Assembly: GCF_000336385.2 (NCBI RefSeq)
Contig: NZ_HG424470.1
Coordinates: forward strand, 1-64,000
Length of the DNA stretch: 64,000 bases
Direction: 5' to 3'
Source: Lysobacter antibioticus HS124
GTDB lineage: Bacteria > Pseudomonadota > Gammaproteobacteria > Xanthomonadales > Xanthomonadaceae
Under the pieces are notes generated by a model, which was not told the DNA's origin, searched no databases, and saw nothing but the letters and a program-made list of their open reading frames with translations. The position numbers were made by a program, and so were the translations under genes. Each line of letters begins with the position of its first letter. Position 1 is the stretch's first letter. This document shows, piece after piece, positions 42,725 through 55,410 of the stretch.

Positions 42725-45700
42725 ATGCGTTTCAACCTCTCCGAGTGGGCGCTGCGCCATCGCAGCCTGATCATCTACGCGATGCTGGTGCTGGCGATCG
42801 CCGGCGCCATGTCCTACCTGCGCCTGGGGCGCAGCGAAGATCCGGCCTTCACCTTCAAGGTCATGGTGGTGCGCACGCTGTGGCCCGGCGCCACCGCCGA
42901 GGAAGTCTCGCGCCAGGTCACCGAGCGGATCGAGAAGAAGCTGATGGAAACCGGCCAGTACGAGTACATCCGCTCGTACTCGCGCGCCGGCGAATCGCAG
43001 GTGATGTTCGTCGCCGGCGACGCGATGCGCTCCAAGGACATCCCGCCGCTGTGGTACCAGGTGCGCAAGAAGATCGGCGACATCCGCCCGACCTTGCCCA
43101 GCGACGCGATCGGCCCGTTCTTCAACGACGAGTTCGGCGACACCTTCGGCAACATCTACGCCCTGACCGGGCCCGGCTTCGACTACGCCGTGCTCAAGGA
43201 CTACGCCGAGCGCGTGCAGCTGGCGCTGCAGAGCCAGACCGACGTGGGCAAGATCGAGCTGTTCGGGGTCCAGGACGAAAAGATCTGGGTCGAGCTGTCG
43301 AACGTGAAACTGTCCACCCTCGGCGTCCCGGCGCAGGCGGTGCAGGACGCGCTGAACCAGCAGAACGCGCTGGTCTCGGCGGGTTTCTTCGAGACTCCGA
43401 CCAGCCGCGTGCCGATCCGCGTCGGCGGCCAGTTCACCTCGGTCGAGCAGATCCGCGACTTCCCGATTCGGGTCGGCGACCGCACCTTCCGCCTCGGCGA
43501 CGTGGCCGAGGTGCGGCGCGGCTTCTCCGATCCGCCGCAGCCGCGCATGCGCTTCATGGGCGAGGACGCGATCGGCATCGGCGTGTCGATGAAGCAGGGC
43601 GGCGACATCCTCAAGCTCGGCAAGACCCTGGAAGGCGAGTTCGCGCGCCTGCAGAAGACCTTGCCGGCGGGCATGCAACTGCGCAAGGTTGCCGACCAGC
43701 CGGCCGCGGTCGAGGAATCGGTCGGCGAGTTCGTGCGCGTGCTCGCCGAGGCGGTCGCGATCGTGCTGCTGGTCAGCTTCTTCTCGCTCGGCCTGCGCAC
43801 CGGCCTGGTGGTCGCGCTGTCGATCCCGCTGGTGCTGGCGATGACCTTCGCGGTGATGGACTTCTTCGGCGTCGGCCTGCACAAGATCTCGCTCGGCGCG
43901 CTGGTGCTGGCGCTGGGACTGCTGGTCGACGACGCGATCATCGCCGTGGAAATGATGGCGATCAAAATGGAGCAGGGCTTCGACCGCCTGCGCGCGGCCG
44001 CTTTCGCCTGGGACAGCACCGCCTTCCCGATGCTGACCGGCACCCTGATCACCGCCGCCGGCTTCCTGCCGATCGCGACGGCGGCCTCGAGCACCGGCGA
44101 GTACACCCGTTCGCTGTTCCAGGTGGTGACCATCGCCCTGTTGGTGTCGTGGATCGCCGCGGTGGCCTTCATCCCCTTCCTCGGCGACAAGCTGCTGCCG
44201 GACTACGGCCACGCCGCGGCGCCGCCCAAGCCGGGTTCGCCGGCCGCGCGCTGGCGCGACGCGCGCAGCGCGCTGGCGCGGCGCCTGCCGATGTTCGCCA
44301 GCGTGCTGGCGCCCAAGCCGCCGATCGACGGCCACGTCCACGACCCCTACGAGTCCAAGTTCTACGTGAGCTTCCGCCGCTGGGTGACCTGGTGCGTGCG
44401 CCGGCGCTGGCTGGTCATCGCGATCACCATCGCCGCCTTCATCGGCTCGATCTTCATGTTCCGCTTCGTGCCGCAGCAGTTCTTCCCCGACTCGGTGCGC
44501 CCCGAGCTGATGGTCGACATGGAGCTGGCCGAAGGCAGCTCGCTGCGCCGGACCGCCGTCCAGGCCCAGCGCCTGGAAGCCATGCTCAAGCAGCGCAAGG
44601 ATCTGTCCAACTACGTGGCTTATGTCGGAACCGGTTCGCCGCGCTTCTACCTGCCGCTGGACCAGCAGCTGCCGGCGGCCAACTTCGCCCAGTTCGTGCT
44701 GATGCCCAAGGACCTGGAAGCGCGCGAAACCCTGCGCAAGTGGGTCATCGAGGACGTGGCGCCGCGCTTCCCCGAGCTGCAGTTGCGCGTGACCCGGCTG
44801 GAGAACGGCCCGCCGGTCGGCTACCCGGTGCAGTTCCGCGTTTCCGGCGAGCACATCGACCAGGTGCGCAAGATCGCCTACCAGGTGCGCGAGAAGATCC
44901 GCGCCAACCCGCACGTGGCCAACGTCAACCTGGATTGGGACGAGCCGAACAAGGTCGTGCGCCTGCAGGTCGACCAGGAGCGCGCGCGTGCGCTCGGCAT
45001 CAGCTCGGCGCAGCTGTCGCAGTTCCTGTCCAGTTCGCTGTCGGGCTCGCACATCAGCACCTACCGCGAGAGCAACGAACTGATCGAGATGCTGCTGCGC
45101 GGTCCCGAACAGGAGCGCTTGCAGCTGGACATGCTCGGCAGCCTGATGGTGCCGACGAGCAACGGCCGCAGCGTGCCGCTGACCCAGGTCGCGACCCTGG
45201 ATTACGGCTTCGAGGAAGGCATCATCTGGCACCGCGATCGCCTGCCGACCATGACCGTGCGCGCCGACATCTACGACGGTACCCAGCCGTCCAGCGCAAT
45301 GGCGCAGATCTCGCCGACCCTGGACGGGTTGCGCGCGCAGCTGCCGTACGGCTACTCGATCGACATCGGCGGCAGCGTCGAGGACTCCGCGCGCGGGCAG
45401 AAGTCGATCAACGCCGGCATGCCGCTGTTCCTGTTCGCGGTGTTCACCCTGCTGATGCTGCAGCTGCGCAGCTTCTCGCGCAGCTTCATGGTACTGCTGA
45501 CCGCGCCGCTGGGCCTGATCGGCGTGACCTTGTTCCTGCTGGTGTTCCGGGTGCCGTTCGGCTTCGTCGCCATGCTCGGCACGATCGCCCTGGCCGGCAT
45601 GATCATGCGCAACTCGGTGATCCTGGTCGATCAGATCGAACAGGACCGCAGCGAGGGCCACGAACCGTGGAAGGCGATAGTAGACGCGACCGTGCGCCGC

Positions 45701-45889
45701 TTCCGGCCGATCGTGCTGACCGCGCTGGCGGCGATCTTGGCGATGATTCCGCTGTCGCGCAGCGCCTTCTTCGGGCCGATGGCGGTGGCGATCATGGGCG
45801 GCCTGCTGGTCGCGACGCTGTTGACCCTGCTGTTCCTGCCGGCGCTGTACGCGGCCTGGTTCAAGGTCAAGGTGCCGGCGGAGGCTTGA
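42725..45889 (+). CDS. RND-family efflux pump, inner-membrane permease
   Basis: A 1054-residue proton-driven drug exporter. Twelve membrane helices in two halves with two large periplasmic loops are evident: MRFNLSEWALRHRSLIIYAMLVLAIAGA (first helix), AEAVAIVLLVSFFSLGLRTGLVVALSIPLVLAMTFAVMDFFGVGLHKISLGALVLALGLLVDDAIIAVEMM (proton-relay helices, with the DD pair), and the second-half counterpart near LFLFAVFTLLMLQLRSFSRSFMVLLTAPLGLIGVTLFLLVFRVPFGFVAMLGTIALAGMIMRNSVILVDQI. Length is typical (about 1040). The pump needs a TolC-type channel; none follows in this unit, but tolC lies 3 kb upstream. The substrate cannot be read from sequence. Confidence 0.95.
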   Translation: MRFNLSEWALRHRSLIIYAMLVLAIAGAMSYLRLGRSEDPAFTFKVMVVRTLWPGATAEEVSRQVTERIEKKLMETGQYEYIRSYSRAGESQVMFVAGDAMRSKDIPPLWYQVRKKIGDIRPTLPSDAIGPFFNDEFGDTFGNIYALTGPGFDYAVLKDYAERVQLALQSQTDVGKIELFGVQDEKIWVELSNVKLSTLGVPAQAVQDALNQQNALVSAGFFETPTSRVPIRVGGQFTSVEQIRDFPIRVGDRTFRLGDVAEVRRGFSDPPQPRMRFMGEDAIGIGVSMKQGGDILKLGKTLEGEFARLQKTLPAGMQLRKVADQPAAVEESVGEFVRVLAEAVAIVLLVSFFSLGLRTGLVVALSIPLVLAMTFAVMDFFGVGLHKISLGALVLALGLLVDDAIIAVEMMAIKMEQGFDRLRAAAFAWDSTAFPMLTGTLITAAGFLPIATAASSTGEYTRSLFQVVTIALLVSWIAAVAFIPFLGDKLLPDYGHAAAPPKPGSPAARWRDARSALARRLPMFASVLAPKPPIDGHVHDPYESKFYVSFRRWVTWCVRRRWLVIAITIAAFIGSIFMFRFVPQQFFPDSVRPELMVDMELAEGSSLRRTAVQAQRLEAMLKQRKDLSNYVAYVGTGSPRFYLPLDQQLPAANFAQFVLMPKDLEARETLRKWVIEDVAPRFPELQLRVTRLENGPPVGYPVQFRVSGEHIDQVRKIAYQVREKIRANPHVANVNLDWDEPNKVVRLQVDQERARALGISSAQLSQFLSSSLSGSHISTYRESNELIEMLLRGPEQERLQLDMLGSLMVPTSNGRSVPLTQVATLDYGFEEGIIWHRDRLPTMTVRADIYDGTQPSSAMAQISPTLDGLRAQLPYGYSIDIGGSVEDSARGQKSINAGMPLFLFAVFTLLMLQLRSFSRSFMVLLTAPLGLIGVTLFLLVFRVPFGFVAMLGTIALAGMIMRNSVILVDQIEQDRSEGHEPWKAIVDATVRRFRPIVLTALAAILAMIPLSRSAFFGPMAVAIMGGLLVATLLTLLFLPALYAAWFKVKVPAEA

Positions 45890-45981
45890 GCGCGGCGGTA
45901 GTGGTGTTTTCCCCGCTTGCGACAAAAGGCGGGGAGCGTGTTGCCGCGGATGGCGTTGCGGATTTCGCGCTGTCGCGCGCC

Positions 45982-46026
45982 CTCACCCCCGGCCCTCTCC
46001 CACTGCGGGAGAGGGGTTGGGGTGAG
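45982..46026. repeat. Palindromic repeat after the RND gene
   Basis: CTCACCCCC...CCCTCTCCC-ACTG-CGGGAGAGGG...GGGGTGAG forms one long imperfect stem. This CTCACCCC/CCCTCTCCC unit is a widespread intergenic element of xanthomonads and pseudomonads. It lies between the convergent RND and glpK genes and may stop transcription from both. Confidence 0.7.
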
Positions 46027-46036
46027 CCCGCCAGGC

Positions 46037-48445
<2,409 letters not shown>

Positions 48446-48468
48446 TCAGGCCGGGGACGCCGTTCTGC

Positions 48469-48552
48469 CGTCATTCCCGCGAAGGCGGGACACCGGAGGC
48501 TTCGGTGCCTGGTGCGGTGAAGCCCTGGACCCCCGCGTTCGCGGGGACGACG
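48469..48552. repeat. REP-like inverted repeat between glpD and glpF
   Basis: Left arm CGTCATTCCCGCGAAGGCGGG (21 bases with its small hairpin, 48469-48489) and right arm CCCCGCGTTCGCGGGG-ACGACG (48531-48552). Such TCATTCCCGCGAA units are a common dispersed family in gamma- and betaproteobacteria. The glpD-glpF message would fold here. Confidence 0.75.
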
Positions 48553-48663
48553 ATGCAAAGGGACGAGGAGATCCGGGCCGGCCCGAACCCGGGCGGCGGC
48601 GCGGCCGTGCCGGCACGACGATGACGTCGCTCGCGCATGCACCGCATGCGGGCGCACGAGGAT

Positions 48664-50205
48664 TCATGCGAACCCCACCTGCGCCTGCGCATCCGCCCGG
48701 CCGGCCACGCGCCGCGCCACATAGCCCTGCAACTGTTCCACGCCCGCGGCGTCGATGCGCAGGCCGAGCTTGGAGCGCCGCCACAGGATGTCCTCGGCGG
48801 TGCGCGCCCATTCGTAATCGACCAGATAGTCGACTTCGACCGCGTACAGATCGGCGCCGAAGCAGTCGCCCAGGTCGTCCAGGCGCGCGCAGTTCTCCAG
48901 CACACGCAAGGCGCGGCTGCCGTAGCTGCGGCACAGGCGCAGCGCCAGCGCGTCCGGCAGCCACGGCCGGCGCAGGCTGAAATCTTCGTGGAAGGCGTCG
49001 AAGTCGGCTCCGGGCAGGTCGCCGCCGGGCAGCGGCGCATCGCCGGTCCAGGCCGGGCGCGCCGCGCCGAGATCGTCGGCGAGCCGGTCGCAAGCTTCTT
49101 CGGCCAGCTTGCGCGCGGTGGTCAGCTTGCCGCCGAACACGTTCAGCAGCGGCGCGCCGCCGCGATCCAGATCGAGCAGGTAGTCGCGGGTGATCTGCGA
49201 AGCCCGGTCGTTGTCGTCGTCGAGCAGCGGCCGCACGCCGCTGTAGCTCCAGACCACGTCGTGCGGGCGTATCGGCCGCTTGAAATAGCGCGAAGCGGCT
49301 TCGCACAGGTAGGCGGTTTCGGCTTCGTCGATGCGCGGCGCGGCGGGATCGTCGCGGTAGTCGACATCGGTGGTGCCGATCAGGGTGTAGGCCTGTTCGA
49401 AGGGGATCGCGAACACGATGCGCCGGTCGGGTTGCTGGAAGATGTAGGCATGGTCGTGATCGAACAGCCTCGGCACGACGATGTGGCTGCCCTTGATCAG
49501 GCGCAGCCGGCGCGCATGCGGCAGCCGCGCGACCTCGTCGAGGAAGCGCGCCGCCCAGGGGCCGGCGGCATTGACCAGCACGCGCGCGCGCACGTCGCGG
49601 GCCCGGCCGCCGGGGCCGCGCAGGCGCACCCGCCAGCCGTCGCGTTCGCGCTGCGCGGCGACGCAGGCGGTGCGGGTCAGGACGTCGGCGCCGCGCTCGG
49701 CGGCGTCCATCGCGTTGAGCACGACCAGGCGCGCATCCATGACCCAGGCGTCGGAATAGACGAAGCCGCGCACGAATTCGTCCTGCAGCGGGCGCCCGGC
49801 GATGTGCTTGCGCAGGTTGACCGAGCGCGAACCGGGCAAGCCGCGGCCGCGGCGTCCGCCGAGGCGGTCGTACAGGAACAGGCCCAGGCGGATCAGCCAG
49901 GCCGGGCGCAGATGCGGCTGGTGCGGCAGTACGAAGCGCAGCGGCCGGATGATGTGCGGCGCCATGCGCAGCAGGCGCTTGCGTTCGGCCAGGGCCTTGC
50001 CGACCAGGGCGAACTCGTACTGCTCCAGATAGCGCAGGCCGCCGTGGATGAGCTTGGTGCTGGCGCTGGAGGTGTGCGCGGCGAGGTCGTCGCGCTCGCA
50101 CAGCAGCACCGACCACCCGCGGCCGGCGGCGTCGCGCGCGATCGCGGCACCGTTGATGCCGCCGCCGACCACCAGCAGGTCGACACTGAGGTCCGTTTCG
50201 GTCAT
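48664..50205 (-). CDS. glpD: Aerobic glycerol-3-phosphate dehydrogenase
   Basis: GlpD oxidises glycerol 3-phosphate to dihydroxyacetone phosphate and passes electrons to quinone at the inner membrane. The 513-residue chain starts with the FAD motif DLLVVGGGINGAAIARDAAGRGWSVLLCERDDLAAHTSSASTKLIHGGLRYLEQYEF, then AGPWAARFLDEV, IKGSHIVVPRLF, IFQQPDRRIVFAIPFE, LIGTTDVDYRDDP, YSGVRPLLDDD and FGGKLTTARKLAEEA. Length is close to E. coli GlpD (501). It is the first gene of the glp unit (glpD-glpF-glpK). A terminator of the leu operon lies 143 bases before its start. Confidence 0.97.
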   Translation of the reverse strand: MTETDLSVDLLVVGGGINGAAIARDAAGRGWSVLLCERDDLAAHTSSASTKLIHGGLRYLEQYEFALVGKALAERKRLLRMAPHIIRPLRFVLPHQPHLRPAWLIRLGLFLYDRLGGRRGRGLPGSRSVNLRKHIAGRPLQDEFVRGFVYSDAWVMDARLVVLNAMDAAERGADVLTRTACVAAQRERDGWRVRLRGPGGRARDVRARVLVNAAGPWAARFLDEVARLPHARRLRLIKGSHIVVPRLFDHDHAYIFQQPDRRIVFAIPFEQAYTLIGTTDVDYRDDPAAPRIDEAETAYLCEAASRYFKRPIRPHDVVWSYSGVRPLLDDDNDRASQITRDYLLDLDRGGAPLLNVFGGKLTTARKLAEEACDRLADDLGAARPAWTGDAPLPGGDLPGADFDAFHEDFSLRRPWLPDALALRLCRSYGSRALRVLENCARLDDLGDCFGADLYAVEVDYLVDYEWARTAEDILWRRSKLGLRIDAAGVEQLQGYVARRVAGRADAQAQVGFA

Positions 50206-50347
50206 GCGTTCCCGCGACTGTCTGCAGGTCGCACGTGGCCGACCCAGGTTGCGTCAGGATGATGGCACAGGCTCGTGGCGCGATTGTTGCCTGGGTTCAC
50301 ATCAACGGCGGGTGACGGGTTCGCGATCGCGCGGTTGTGACGCGGGC

Positions 50348-50378
50348 AAAAAAATCCCGAAGCCGCCCGGCTTCGGGA
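50348..50378 (-). terminator. Rho-independent terminator of the ilv-leu operon
   Basis: A perfect 10-base stem TCCCGAAGCC / GGCTTCGGGA with loop GCCC, followed on the minus strand by seven T. It lies 172 bases after the leuB stop and closes the 12-kb operon. Confidence 0.92.
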
Positions 50379-50467
50379 AGGAGGGTACGGACGGGCCGGA
50401 GAGACCTCTTTGTAATGCGCGACGCTTGCGTTGCGCGGGACGCGGCACGGGCCGCGCCCCGCGGCGA

Positions 50468-50499
50468 GTTCGATACGGCGTGTTCGATACGGCGTGTTC
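50468..50499. repeat. Tandem 14-base repeat
   Basis: Two exact copies of GTTCGATACGGCGT followed by GTTC, just after leuB. Probably a slippage duplication; no function seen. Confidence 0.6.
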
Positions 50500-50549
50500 A
50501 GGGAAGCGGAATGGGCTGTGCGTTCATCGCATCCGCCCGTCGTCTGCGC

Positions 50550-51638
50550 TCAATCGCGCAGCTCGGCGACCTGACACGGCAGCTCGAGCTGGGCCAACAC
50601 CGCCGCGGTGACTTCGGCGGTGGTCGCGGCGCGGCCGGCCGGGGCCAGGTCGGCGGTCAGCGTGCCGGCCTCCAGCACCGCGGCGACCGCACGCTCGACG
50701 CATTCGGCCTCGGCCTCCAGGCCCAGCGAATGGCGCAGCAGCAGCGCGGCGCTGAGGATGGTGCCGCAGGGGTTGGCGATGCCGCGGCCGGCGATGTCCG
50801 GGGCCGAACCGTGGATCGGTTCGTACAGACCGACCTTGCCTTCGCCGAGCGAGGCCGAGGGCAGCAGGCCCAGCGAACCGGCCAGCATCGAGGCTTCGTC
50901 GGTGAGGATGTCGCCGAACATGTTCTCGGTGACGATCACGTCGAACGCGCGCGGCTTGGCGATCAGATGCATCGCCATCGAATCGACCAGCTGATGCTCC
51001 AGGGTCACGTCGGGGAATTCCTCGCGCGCCACCTTTGCCGCGACTTCGCGCCACAACCGCGAGGTCTCCAGCACGTTGGCCTTGTCGACCGAGACCACGT
51101 GCTTGCGGCGGCCGCGGGCGAGTTCGCAGGCGCGGCGCACGACCCGTTCGATCTCGGCCACGCTGTACTCGCACAGGTCGCTGGCGGCGTCGGGACTGCG
51201 TTGCTTGCGGCCGAAATAGATGCCGCCGGTAAGCTCGCGCACCACCATCAGGTCGACCCCGGCCAGCAGGTGCGGCTTGATCGGCGACGCGCCGAGGGTG
51301 GCGGCGTGCGGTTGCACCGGGCGCAGGTTGGCATACAGGCCCAGCCCCTTGCGCAGCGCCAGCAGGCCTTGCTCGGGGCGGACCTTGGCTTGCGGATCGG
51401 ACCACTTGGGGCCGCCGACCGCGCCCAGCAGCACCGCGTCGGCGCGCTGGCAGGCCTGCAGGGTCGCCGCCGGCAGCGGCTCGCCGCTGGCGTCGATCGC
51501 GGCGCCGCCGATCGCGTGCTCGCGCAGTTCGAAATGGTGACCGTAGCGGGCGGCGACCGCGCGCAGCACTTCGACCGCGGCGGCAGTGACTTCCGGACCG
51601 ATGCCGTCGCCGGGCAGAACGACGATGTCAGCGCGCAT
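50550..51638 (-). CDS. leuB: 3-isopropylmalate dehydrogenase
   Basis: LeuB oxidises and decarboxylates 3-isopropylmalate to 2-oxoisocaproate, the step before leucine. 362 residues, the usual size. Hallmarks: [13 protein letters not shown] at the start, [94 protein letters not shown] (metal and substrate site), and [18 protein letters not shown]. It is the last gene of the operon; its start overlaps the end of leuD by 11 bases. Confidence 0.97.
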   Translation of the reverse strand: MRADIVVLPGDGIGPEVTAAAVEVLRAVAARYGHHFELREHAIGGAAIDASGEPLPAATLQACQRADAVLLGAVGGPKWSDPQAKVRPEQGLLALRKGLGLYANLRPVQPHAATLGASPIKPHLLAGVDLMVVRELTGGIYFGRKQRSPDAASDLCEYSVAEIERVVRRACELARGRRKHVVSVDKANVLETSRLWREVAAKVAREEFPDVTLEHQLVDSMAMHLIAKPRAFDVIVTENMFGDILTDEASMLAGSLGLLPSASLGEGKVGLYEPIHGSAPDIAGRGIANPCGTILSAALLLRHSLGLEAEAECVERAVAAVLEAGTLTADLAPAGRAATTAEVTAAVLAQLELPCQVAELRD

Positions 51639-52278
51639 GGGAGGACTCCTGGGATGGGGATTGCGCCGCGGCGCGGCGCTGTTCGTAGTGATTGATCGCC
51701 TGCTGCTGGCGCAGCAGATAGCCGAGCTGGTCGACGCCCTCGATGAGGCAGGTCTGGGCGAAGGCGTCGAGCGGGAACTCGACCGAGCGCCCGTCGGGCA
51801 GATGCAGGCGGCGTTCGCGCACGTCGATGCGCAGCTCGATGCCCGGCCGGGCGAGCAGCTCGTCGAGCAGCGCCTGCTCGACCACCACCGGCAGCAGGCC
51901 GTTCTTGAGCGAGTTGCTGCGGAAGATGTCGGCGATCTCGCTGCTGATCACCGCGCGCAGGCCGAGGTCGGTCAGCGCCCAGGGCGCGTGTTCGCGCGAA
52001 GAGCCGCAGCCGAAATTGCGCCCGGCGACCAGGATCGCGGCGCCGGCGTTTGCGGGCTTGTTGAACTCGAAGGCCGGGTTGGGCGAGCCGTCGGCCAGGT
52101 AGCGCCAGTCGTTGAAGGCGAACTTGCCCAGGCCCTTGCGCTCGGTGGTGGTCAGAAAGCGCGCCGGGATGATCTGGTCGGTGTCGATGTTGCGCTCGCG
52201 CAGCACCACGGTGCGCGAGACCAGTTCGACGAAGCCGGCGCCGGCGCCGGCGTCGGTAGAAGCGATGGAAGCGGACAT
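51628..52278 (-). CDS. leuD: 3-isopropylmalate dehydratase small subunit
   Basis: LeuD is the swivelling small subunit that pairs with LeuC to interconvert 2- and 3-isopropylmalate. 216 residues. Visible family strings: [70 protein letters not shown]. An N-terminal Ala/Ser/Gly lead of about 14 residues is slightly longer than usual. Its ATG shares one base with the leuC stop (TGATG), a coupling signal, and its end overlaps the leuB start. Confidence 0.97.
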   Translation of the reverse strand: MSASIASTDAGAGAGFVELVSRTVVLRERNIDTDQIIPARFLTTTERKGLGKFAFNDWRYLADGSPNPAFEFNKPANAGAAILVAGRNFGCGSSREHAPWALTDLGLRAVISSEIADIFRSNSLKNGLLPVVVEQALLDELLARPGIELRIDVRERRLHLPDGRSVEFPLDAFAQTCLIEGVDQLGYLLRQQQAINHYEQRRAAAQSPSQESSHAR

Positions 52279-53726
52279 CACGCGACCTCCTGGACGGCCG
52301 AGGCTTGGGCGGCATGGGCGAGGTAATCGCGCGGGTCGACCACCCGTCCGGCGACGGCGCAGGCCGCCGCGGTCAGCGGCGAAGCCAGCAGAGTGCGCGC
52401 ACCCTTGCCTTGGCGGCCCTCGAAATTGCGGTTGCTGGTCGATACCGCCAACTGACCGGCGCCGACCAGATCGCCGTTCATGGCGATGCACATCGAGCAA
52501 CCGGGTTCGCGCCACTCGGCGCCGGCGGCGCGGATCACCGCGTCCAGGCCCTCGGCCTCGGCATCGCGCTTGACCTGCTCGGAGCCGGGCACGACCAGCA
52601 TGCGCACGCGCGGATGCACGTGTCGGCCGCGCAGCACCTCGGCGGCCTGGCGCAGGTCGGACAGGCGCGAGTTGGTGCAGCTGCCGACGAACACCACGTC
52701 GACCGGACGCCCGGCCAGCGCGCTGCCGCCTTCGAAGCCCATGTAGGCCAGGGCCTTGGCCTCGTCGGCGTCGCCGGCCTGCGGCAACGCCGCGTCGACC
52801 GCGGCGACTTGGCCCGGGTGCGTGCCCCAGGTCAGGGTCGGCTTGATCGTGGACGCATCGATATGCACTTCGCGGTCGAAGCGTGCGCCTGGGTCGGTTT
52901 TGAACTCGCTCCAACGCGCCACGGCGCGCTCGAAGTCGGCGCCGCGCGGCGCGCGCGGGGTCTTGGCCAGATAGTCGTAGGTGACCTGGTCCGGCGCGAT
53001 CAGGCCGGCGCGGGCGCCGGCCTCGATCGACATGTTGCACACCGTCATGCGCTCGTCCATCGACAGCGCGCGCACGGTCGAGCCGCGGTACTCGATGACG
53101 TGGCCGGTGCCGCCGTTGACGCCGATTTCGCCGATCACGTGCAGGATCAGGTCCTTGGCGCCGACGCCGGGGGCCAGCTCGCCTTCGATGTTGATCGCCA
53201 GGGTCTTGGGCTTGCGCTGCAGCAGGCATTGGGTGGCCAGCACGTGGCCGACTTCGCTGGTGCCGATGCCGAAGGCCAGCGCGCCGAACGCACCGTGGGT
53301 GGCGGTGTGGCTGTCGCCGCAGACGATGGTCTGGCCGGGCTGGGTCAGACCGAGTTCCGGGCCGATCACGTGGACGATGCCGCGATGGGCGCTGTCGAAA
53401 TCGAACAGCTCGATGCCGTGGCGCGCGCAGTTGCGGCGCAGGGTGTCGACCTGATGCTCGGCCTCGGCGGTGTAGTAGGGCAGACGGCCGTCGGCGCCGG
53501 CGGGCAGGGTCGGGGTGGAATGGTCGAGCGTGCCCTTGGTCAGATCGGTGCGGCGCGGCGTGAGGCCGCGCGCTTCGAGTTCGGCGAAGGCCTGCGGCGA
53601 GGTGACCTCGTGGATCAGGTGCAGGTCGATGTACAGCACCGCGGGCGCGGCCTCGCTTTCGGGCGCGACCAGGTGGGCGTCCCACAGTTTGTCGAACAGG
53701 GTGCTGGGCTGGGTGGCTGAAGTCAT
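52278..53726 (-). CDS. leuC: 3-isopropylmalate dehydratase large subunit
   Basis: LeuC carries the 4Fe-4S cluster of isopropylmalate isomerase. The 482-residue chain starts [12 protein letters not shown] and shows [57 protein letters not shown], and the cluster cysteines in [14 protein letters not shown] and [11 protein letters not shown], then [36 protein letters not shown]. Length is standard (466 in E. coli). It is separated from leuA by 80 bases that contain a perfect stem-loop, and is coupled to leuD. Confidence 0.98.
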   Translation of the reverse strand: MTSATQPSTLFDKLWDAHLVAPESEAAPAVLYIDLHLIHEVTSPQAFAELEARGLTPRRTDLTKGTLDHSTPTLPAGADGRLPYYTAEAEHQVDTLRRNCARHGIELFDFDSAHRGIVHVIGPELGLTQPGQTIVCGDSHTATHGAFGALAFGIGTSEVGHVLATQCLLQRKPKTLAINIEGELAPGVGAKDLILHVIGEIGVNGGTGHVIEYRGSTVRALSMDERMTVCNMSIEAGARAGLIAPDQVTYDYLAKTPRAPRGADFERAVARWSEFKTDPGARFDREVHIDASTIKPTLTWGTHPGQVAAVDAALPQAGDADEAKALAYMGFEGGSALAGRPVDVVFVGSCTNSRLSDLRQAAEVLRGRHVHPRVRMLVVPGSEQVKRDAEAEGLDAVIRAAGAEWREPGCSMCIAMNGDLVGAGQLAVSTSNRNFEGRQGKGARTLLASPLTAAACAVAGRVVDPRDYLAHAAQASAVQEVA

Positions 53727-53774
53727 GATGGGGGCGACTATGGCTTTCGGCTTGAATGGTTCGATCTTCGGTGT

Positions 53775-53800
53775 CCCTTCTCCCGGTTGCGGGAGAAGGG
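53775..53800 (-). other. Stem-loop between leuA and leuC
   Basis: A perfect 11-base stem CCCTTCTCCCG / CGGGAGAAGGG around GTTG. No T-run follows, so it is not a full terminator; it could slow or process the operon RNA between the ilv-leuA and leuCDB parts. Confidence 0.6.
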
Positions 53801-53806
53801 CTCAGG

Positions 53807-55405
53807 TCAGGCGGTGGCGGCGACCTTGTGCGGCTGCGACTCGGCTTGCTGACGGGTGCGCAGCAAGCGGTTGGCCAACTCCAGCCAGGCCAGCGCACTG
53901 GCCTCGATGATGTCGGTGCTGGTCCCGGAGCCGGTCAGCTCGATCCCGTCCACGCGCGCGGTCACGCTGGCCTGCCCCTGGGCATCGTCGCCGGTGGTCA
54001 CGCTGGAGACGTTGTAGCTGTCGATGCGCAGGGCGATGCCGGTAGCGCGGGCCAGGGCGGCGAACAGCGCGTGCACCGGTCCGTCGCCGACCGCGGCTTC
54101 GCTGATCGTGGCGCCGTCGGGCTCGACCAACTGCACGCTCGCGGTCGGCAAGCTGCCGTCGGCGACGCCGGTGCTGACGTGGGCGCGCACCAGCCGGTAG
54201 CCGCGCGCGGCCTTGGCGTCGGCGCCGAGCACCAGCGCCTCCAGGTCGGCGTCGAACACTTCGCGCTTCTTCTCAGCCAACGCCTTGAAGCTGGCGAACA
54301 CCGCGTTCAAACGCGCCTCGTCCAGGCTGAAGCCCAAGGCCTGCAGGCGGTCGCTCAGCGCGGCGCGGCCGCTGTGGCGGCCCATGACCATCTGCGACTG
54401 CGCCCAGCCCACGGTCTCCGGGTGCATGATCTCGTAGGTGCCACGGTGCTTGAGCATGCCGTGCTGGTGGATGCCCGATTCGTGCGCGAACGCGTTCTGG
54501 CCGACGATGGCCTTGTTGCGCTGGACCACCATGCCGGTGATGCGCGACAGCAGGCGCGAGGTCGGCACCAGGCGGCGGCTGTCGATGCGGGTGCCGACGT
54601 TGTAGTAGGCGTTGCGCACCCGCAGCGCCATCACCAGCTCTTCCAGCGCGCAGTTGCCGGCGCGTTCGCCGATGCCGTTGATGGTGCATTCGACCTGGCG
54701 CGCGCCGCCTTCGATCGCGGCCAGGCTGTTGGCCACGGCCAGGCCCAGGTCGTTGTGGCAGTGGGCGCTGAACACCGCCTTGTCGGCGTCGCGCACGTTG
54801 CCGCGCAGGTGTTCGAACAGGGCGCGGATCTCGCTCGGGGTGGTGTAGCCGACGGTGTCGGGAATATTCAGCGTGCGCGCGCCGGCGGCGACCGCGGCGC
54901 TGCAGATCTCGACCAGATAATCGTGCTCGGTGCGCAGCGCGTCCTCGCAGGAGAACTCGACGTCGTCGACGTAGCGGCGCGCCTGCTCGATCGCGGCGAT
55001 CGCGCGCTCGGTCACCTGCTGCTTGTCCAGGTTGAGCTTGTGCTGGCGGTGCAGCGGGCTGGTGGAGATGAACACGTGGATACGCGGCTTGGCCGCGCCT
55101 TCCAGGGCACGCGCGCAGGCTTCGATATCGCCGGGGTGGCAGCGGGCCAGGGTCGCCAGGGTCGAGCCGCGCACTTCGCGCACGATCGCCCGGGTGCCTT
55201 CCAGGTCGGCCTCGGAACTGGCGGGAAAGCCGGCCTCGATCACGTCGACGCCGAGTTCGGACAAGGCATGGGCGAAGCGCAGCTTCTGGCTGGCGGTCAT
55301 GCTGCAGCCCGGCGACTGCTCGCCGTCGCGCAGGCTGGTGTCGAAAATCGTGACCTGTTGTTGCGGCGCGTCGGTCGGTACTACCGGTCCGGACGTGTCG
55401 TTCAT
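53807..55405 (-). CDS. leuA: 2-isopropylmalate synthase
   Basis: LeuA condenses acetyl-CoA with 2-oxoisovalerate, the committed step to leucine, and is normally inhibited by leucine through its C-terminal domain. 532 residues (E. coli 523), with both parts present. N-terminal TIM barrel: [106 protein letters not shown]. The flexible linker and regulatory domain begin after about residue 325, with [17 protein letters not shown] before it. ATG 55405 is chosen; a TTG nine bases upstream is too close to the ribosome site. It begins 6 bases after ilvA. Confidence 0.97.
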   Translation of the reverse strand: MNDTSGPVVPTDAPQQQVTIFDTSLRDGEQSPGCSMTASQKLRFAHALSELGVDVIEAGFPASSEADLEGTRAIVREVRGSTLATLARCHPGDIEACARALEGAAKPRIHVFISTSPLHRQHKLNLDKQQVTERAIAAIEQARRYVDDVEFSCEDALRTEHDYLVEICSAAVAAGARTLNIPDTVGYTTPSEIRALFEHLRGNVRDADKAVFSAHCHNDLGLAVANSLAAIEGGARQVECTINGIGERAGNCALEELVMALRVRNAYYNVGTRIDSRRLVPTSRLLSRITGMVVQRNKAIVGQNAFAHESGIHQHGMLKHRGTYEIMHPETVGWAQSQMVMGRHSGRAALSDRLQALGFSLDEARLNAVFASFKALAEKKREVFDADLEALVLGADAKAARGYRLVRAHVSTGVADGSLPTASVQLVEPDGATISEAAVGDGPVHALFAALARATGIALRIDSYNVSSVTTGDDAQGQASVTARVDGIELTGSGTSTDIIEASALAWLELANRLLRTRQQAESQPHKVAATA

Positions 55406-55410
55406 GGGAA

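Larger units (their letters stand above)
50206..50549. other. 344-base region between leuB and glpD
   Basis: Holds the leu-operon terminator (50348-50378), a 14-base tandem duplication (GTTCGATACGGCGT at 50468-50481 and 50482-50495, plus GTTC), and the glpD promoter area. I could not single out -35/-10 boxes. Confidence 0.5.
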
